In this document: positions 61,691 through 64,000 of the stretch, in pieces
Layout of the letters: each line of letters starts with the position of its first letter
How positions within the stretch are numbered: the first letter of the stretch is position 1
Origin: Rhizobium sp. CB3090
GTDB taxonomy: Bacteria; Pseudomonadota; Alphaproteobacteria; Rhizobiales; Rhizobiaceae
Assembly (NCBI RefSeq): GCF_029714285.1
Contig: NZ_CP121662.1
Coordinates: 2,232,001-2,296,000 of the forward strand
Reading direction: 5' to 3'
DNA: 64,000 bases
Notes under the pieces: generated by a model
Told to the model about the DNA's origin: nothing
Databases searched by the model: none
What the model saw: the letters and a program-made list of their open reading frames with translations, nothing else
Position numbers and translations under genes: made by a program

Positions 61691-61734
61691 CACGTAAGAT
61701 CTGTGAACAATTTCAATCACATTGGAGTTCGCCG

Positions 61735-62358
61735 ATGCGCGAAGCGATGCAACTCGTCCCTATGGTCGTAGAACAATCCAGCAGAGGAGAGCGGTCTTTC
61801 GACATCTATTCCCGTCTGCTGCGCGAGAGGATCATCTTCCTGAATGGTGAGGTGAACGATGCCGTCTCGGCGCTTGTCTGCGCGCAAATGCTGTTTCTCG
61901 AGGCGGAAAACCCGAAAAAGCCGATCAGCCTCTATGTCAATTCGCCGGGAGGGGTCGTAACCAGCGGCTTCGCCATGTACGACACCATGCGCTACATCCG
62001 CGCGCCGGTGCACACCCTCTGCATGGGGACTGCCCGCTCGATGGGGTCATTCCTGCTGATGGCAGGCGAACCGGGCCAGCGCGCCGCTTTGCCCAATGCC
62101 AGCATCCTGATTCACCAGCCTCTGGGTGGCTTCCAGGGCCAAGCCTCCGACATGCTGATCCACGCTGAGGAAATCAAGCGCACCAAGCACCGCATGACGC
62201 GGCTCTATGCCGAGCATTGCGGCCGTTCCTATGATGAATTCGAACGCGCCATGGACCGCGACCACTTCATGACGGCAGAAGAAGCTCTGGAATGGGGATT
62301 GATTGACCGCATTCTGCACGTTCGCGCGGAAGACCAGTTTTTGGGCTCAGCCTATTGA
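61735..62358 (+). CDS. clpP: ATP-dependent Clp protease proteolytic subunit, ClpP paralogue
   Basis: A 207-residue serine peptidase with Ser102 ([11 protein letters not shown]), His127 (ILIHQPLGG) and Asp176 (MDRDHFM) in the catalytic order. The usual pattern around the Ser is QAASMGA; here TARSMGS is a mild variation. It forms tetradecamers with ClpA/X. Rhizobial genomes carry several clpP genes; this lies away from clpX and tig, so it is likely an accessory copy. The ArsR/SRPBCC pair is upstream. Confidence 0.93.
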   Translation: MREAMQLVPMVVEQSSRGERSFDIYSRLLRERIIFLNGEVNDAVSALVCAQMLFLEAENPKKPISLYVNSPGGVVTSGFAMYDTMRYIRAPVHTLCMGTARSMGSFLLMAGEPGQRAALPNASILIHQPLGGFQGQASDMLIHAEEIKRTKHRMTRLYAEHCGRSYDEFERAMDRDHFMTAEEALEWGLIDRILHVRAEDQFLGSAY

Positions 62359-62409
62359 TTTCAATAGCGGCGCCGACGCCCCTTATGCATGAGGCTGCGT
62401 ATTTGGTTG

Positions 62410-62429
62410 AAGGCCGGTTGCCCGGCCTT
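62410..62429. terminator. Bidirectional hairpin between clpP and the FG-GAP gene
   Basis: A perfect stem AAGGCCGG/CCGGCCTT (62410-62417, 62422-62429) with a four-base loop lies between convergent genes. Short T-rich stretches flank it, so it could stop transcription from either side. Confidence 0.65.
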
Positions 62430-62441
62430 CTCCTTCATTTC

Positions 62442-64000
62442 CTACTTTATCACAGGTTGATTGCCCGTCTGTTGCCCAGCGGGTGCCGGCGTCACGATAG
62501 CCGGTTGCGCGGCAACCTGATTCGCCTTTGTCGGCGGCGCGAACCAGTATTTGGCGGAGGTCGTGCCCCGCTTGATGACGACGTGCTGGTTGGCGAAGAT
62601 GCGATAGGGCTGGCTCCACTCCCCGTCTGGCCACTGCACGCGCACCACGGCACGTTCATTGGTTCCAAGGCCGAAATGCGTGAAGCCGACATGGCCTGAC
62701 GCGTGGCCGCCGCCGACCTGCACGCGCTGTACCTGCGTCTGGGTGCCCGCCCGAACATTGATGGTGGCGCCGATGCCCATATGGTTGATCGGGCCGTTGT
62801 CCAGCTCGATTTCGGTCCAATTGCCGAGAGGGCGATAGCCCCAATCGGTCTTTGCGCCGAGATTGCGGAACAGGAAGGCGCGCTGCATGCGGTTGACCAC
62901 GAGAATGTCGAGCATGCCGTCATTGTTGAAATCCTCGACCACGGCGCCGCGCCCCTTGCCGGGGAGCGCAATGCCGGCCTCGTCTCCCTTCTCGGTGAAC
63001 TTGCCATCGAAGCCCCCAAGCAGAAGGTTGTCAGGATCGCTGCTGGCAAAATCCGGCATGGCCTCGACATTGCCCTTGGTCACGAAGAGATCCATGTTCG
63101 TGTCGTTGTTGATGTCGGAGAACTGCGCATGCCAGGCCGTCGATGGCCGATGGTCCTTGCCGGTATAGGGGCGATAGGCGGCAACGCCCTTCTCATAGGC
63201 CGTGTCGCGATAGGTTGGGCTGTTTTCGTCGGCCGCCTCGTCGTCGAGCTCCTGAAGCTTGTTGTCGCCCATCGAGGTGATGAAATATTCCGGCCGGCCA
63301 TTCGCCTTGGGGTCGGCTTCGGCAATGCCCATGCCCCAGATCTTCAGCGATGCCCAGCCGTCGCTTGGCGTATATTGCCGCGGCGGCCTGCCGGGAGAGA
63401 TATCCCAGAGCTGCTCCTGTCCCCCCCGATAATATTGCCGGTCATTGGCCACCCGCAGCGAATCCTGGCCCGAATGGTTCCAATCGGTGAACAGCATCGA
63501 CAGCGTGCAATAGCTCGGCTTCAGCGGCAACGGATTGGAGTAGTCGACCTTGTCATTGCCGATAGGACGATCGAAAACATTGTCGCTGCAGGTGCCGAAG
63601 GGCGTTCCCGGCGCATAGCGGTCGACATAATTGCCGAAAGCGAGCGTCGGATATTTATTGCCGGCTTCCCAGGTGGCCGCAAAGGCGACCGTCCAGTCCT
63701 TGCCGCCATCGAAGACGAAGGTGCGATTGGCTTTTTCGAAGGTACAGTCCGGCCCACCCTTCAGGATAATATTCTCACCGAGCCGCAACAGCACGACGTC
63801 TGTATAGCCGTCATTATCGATATCGATCGGATAGACGCCGAGGACGGAGCGGAGATCCTTGTCGGAAAGATTGACCGGCTTCTCTTTGAATTTCAGAGCA
63901 CCGCCCGTCTCGCTTTCATTGACATAAAGCGCCAAGGGGCTGGTGCCGCCGGCCATCATGAGGTCAGGCTTGCGGTCGCCGTTGCAATCGAAGCTGGCGA
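62442..64000 (-). CDS. FG-GAP/VCBS-repeat protein with ASPIC/UnbV C-terminus (CRTAC1-like), 5' end outside window
   Basis: The reading frame is open to the right edge (FDCNGDRKPDLMMAGG upstream of the first Met), so the N-terminus is missing. The visible 518 residues contain several FG-GAP calcium-binding repeats (DIDNDGYTDVVLLRL, DINNDTNMDLFVTKG, DFNNDGMLDILVVNRM) and an ASPIC/UnbV domain at the end (HMGIGATINVRAG, GFTHFGLGTNERAVVRVQWPDG). It is probably exported and binds calcium. Related proteins are found beside surface and adhesion genes. Confidence 0.88.
   Translation of the reverse strand, partial: ASFDCNGDRKPDLMMAGGTSPLALYVNESETGGALKFKEKPVNLSDKDLRSVLGVYPIDIDNDGYTDVVLLRLGENIILKGGPDCTFEKANRTFVFDGGKDWTVAFAATWEAGNKYPTLAFGNYVDRYAPGTPFGTCSDNVFDRPIGNDKVDYSNPLPLKPSYCTLSMLFTDWNHSGQDSLRVANDRQYYRGGQEQLWDISPGRPPRQYTPSDGWASLKIWGMGIAEADPKANGRPEYFITSMGDNKLQELDDEAADENSPTYRDTAYEKGVAAYRPYTGKDHRPSTAWHAQFSDINNDTNMDLFVTKGNVEAMPDFASSDPDNLLLGGFDGKFTEKGDEAGIALPGKGRGAVVEDFNNDGMLDILVVNRMQRAFLFRNLGAKTDWGYRPLGNWTEIELDNGPINHMGIGATINVRAGTQTQVQRVQVGGGHASGHVGFTHFGLGTNERAVVRVQWPDGEWSQPYRIFANQHVVIKRGTTSAKYWFAPPTKANQVAAQPAIVTPAPAGQQTGNQPVIK

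Noticed and set aside
1..64000. CRISPR arrays, prophage or transposase genes.
   Set aside because: No regularly spaced direct repeats and no transposase, integrase or phage structural protein could be recognised.

Overview
The window looks like chromosomal DNA of a fast-growing member of the Rhizobiaceae (Rhizobium/Agrobacterium group). This rests on high GC content, a BacA-type peptide transporter, a ChvE-GguA-GguB sugar transporter with a divergent GbpR-like regulator and an AraD1/GguC protein, and small dispersed palindromic repeats of a kind I associate with rhizobial intergenic regions. Nothing in the sequence fixes the species. I saw no rRNA, tRNA, CRISPR array, prophage or insertion sequence, so the window reads as core-like chromosome with a few small accessory insertions.

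Layout. 1-2863: the end of a peptide-type ABC transporter, a 2-keto-3-deoxygluconate-type kinase and a GT4 glycosyltransferase. 3261-9258: an OhrR-like regulator, der with a YfgM-like gene, NnrU, a secreted polysaccharide deacetylase and bacA. 9559-17386: a PadR regulator with a duplicated leader, a methionine aminopeptidase, a luciferase-like monooxygenase, a VapBC-type toxin-antitoxin pair, a DoxX-like protein, an ECF sigma factor with its DGPF partner, a frameshifted LD-carboxypeptidase and a possible glycosyltransferase. 17545-20055: glpK and 3-hydroxybutyrate dehydrogenase.

20229-33932 is a purine-catabolism region: xdhABC, a LysR regulator, puuD (membrane urate oxidase), guaD, uraH, allA, uraD and puuE. 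Together these cover guanine to xanthine to urate to 5-hydroxyisourate to OHCU to allantoin to allantoate, plus ureidoglycolate cleavage. The allantoate-cleaving enzyme is not in the window. A small HEPN (HepT-like) gene whose motif histidine is replaced by glutamine sits inside this region.

34025-44896: a DUF1045 gene, a split and divergent MnmC-like pair (oxidase and MnmD methyltransferase), a large hybrid histidine kinase, a non-pyrrolysine MttB homologue, an RhlE-type helicase and an EamA transporter. 45278-48488: a tight three-gene module (circularly permuted ATP-grasp, alpha-E, transglutaminase-like) whose biochemical role is poorly defined.

49147-58786 is a sugar uptake and oxidation operon on the minus strand: chvE, gguA, gguB, gguC/araD1, an alpha-ketoglutarate semialdehyde dehydrogenase and a sugar-acid dehydratase, with gbpR divergent. 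It combines uptake with the catalytic steps that take an aldonate to alpha-ketoglutarate. All four intercistronic gaps longer than a few bases hold an inverted repeat. 58835-64000: a J-domain-like protein, a small membrane protein, iolG, an ArsR/SRPBCC pair, a second-type clpP, and the end of an FG-GAP/ASPIC protein that runs off the window.
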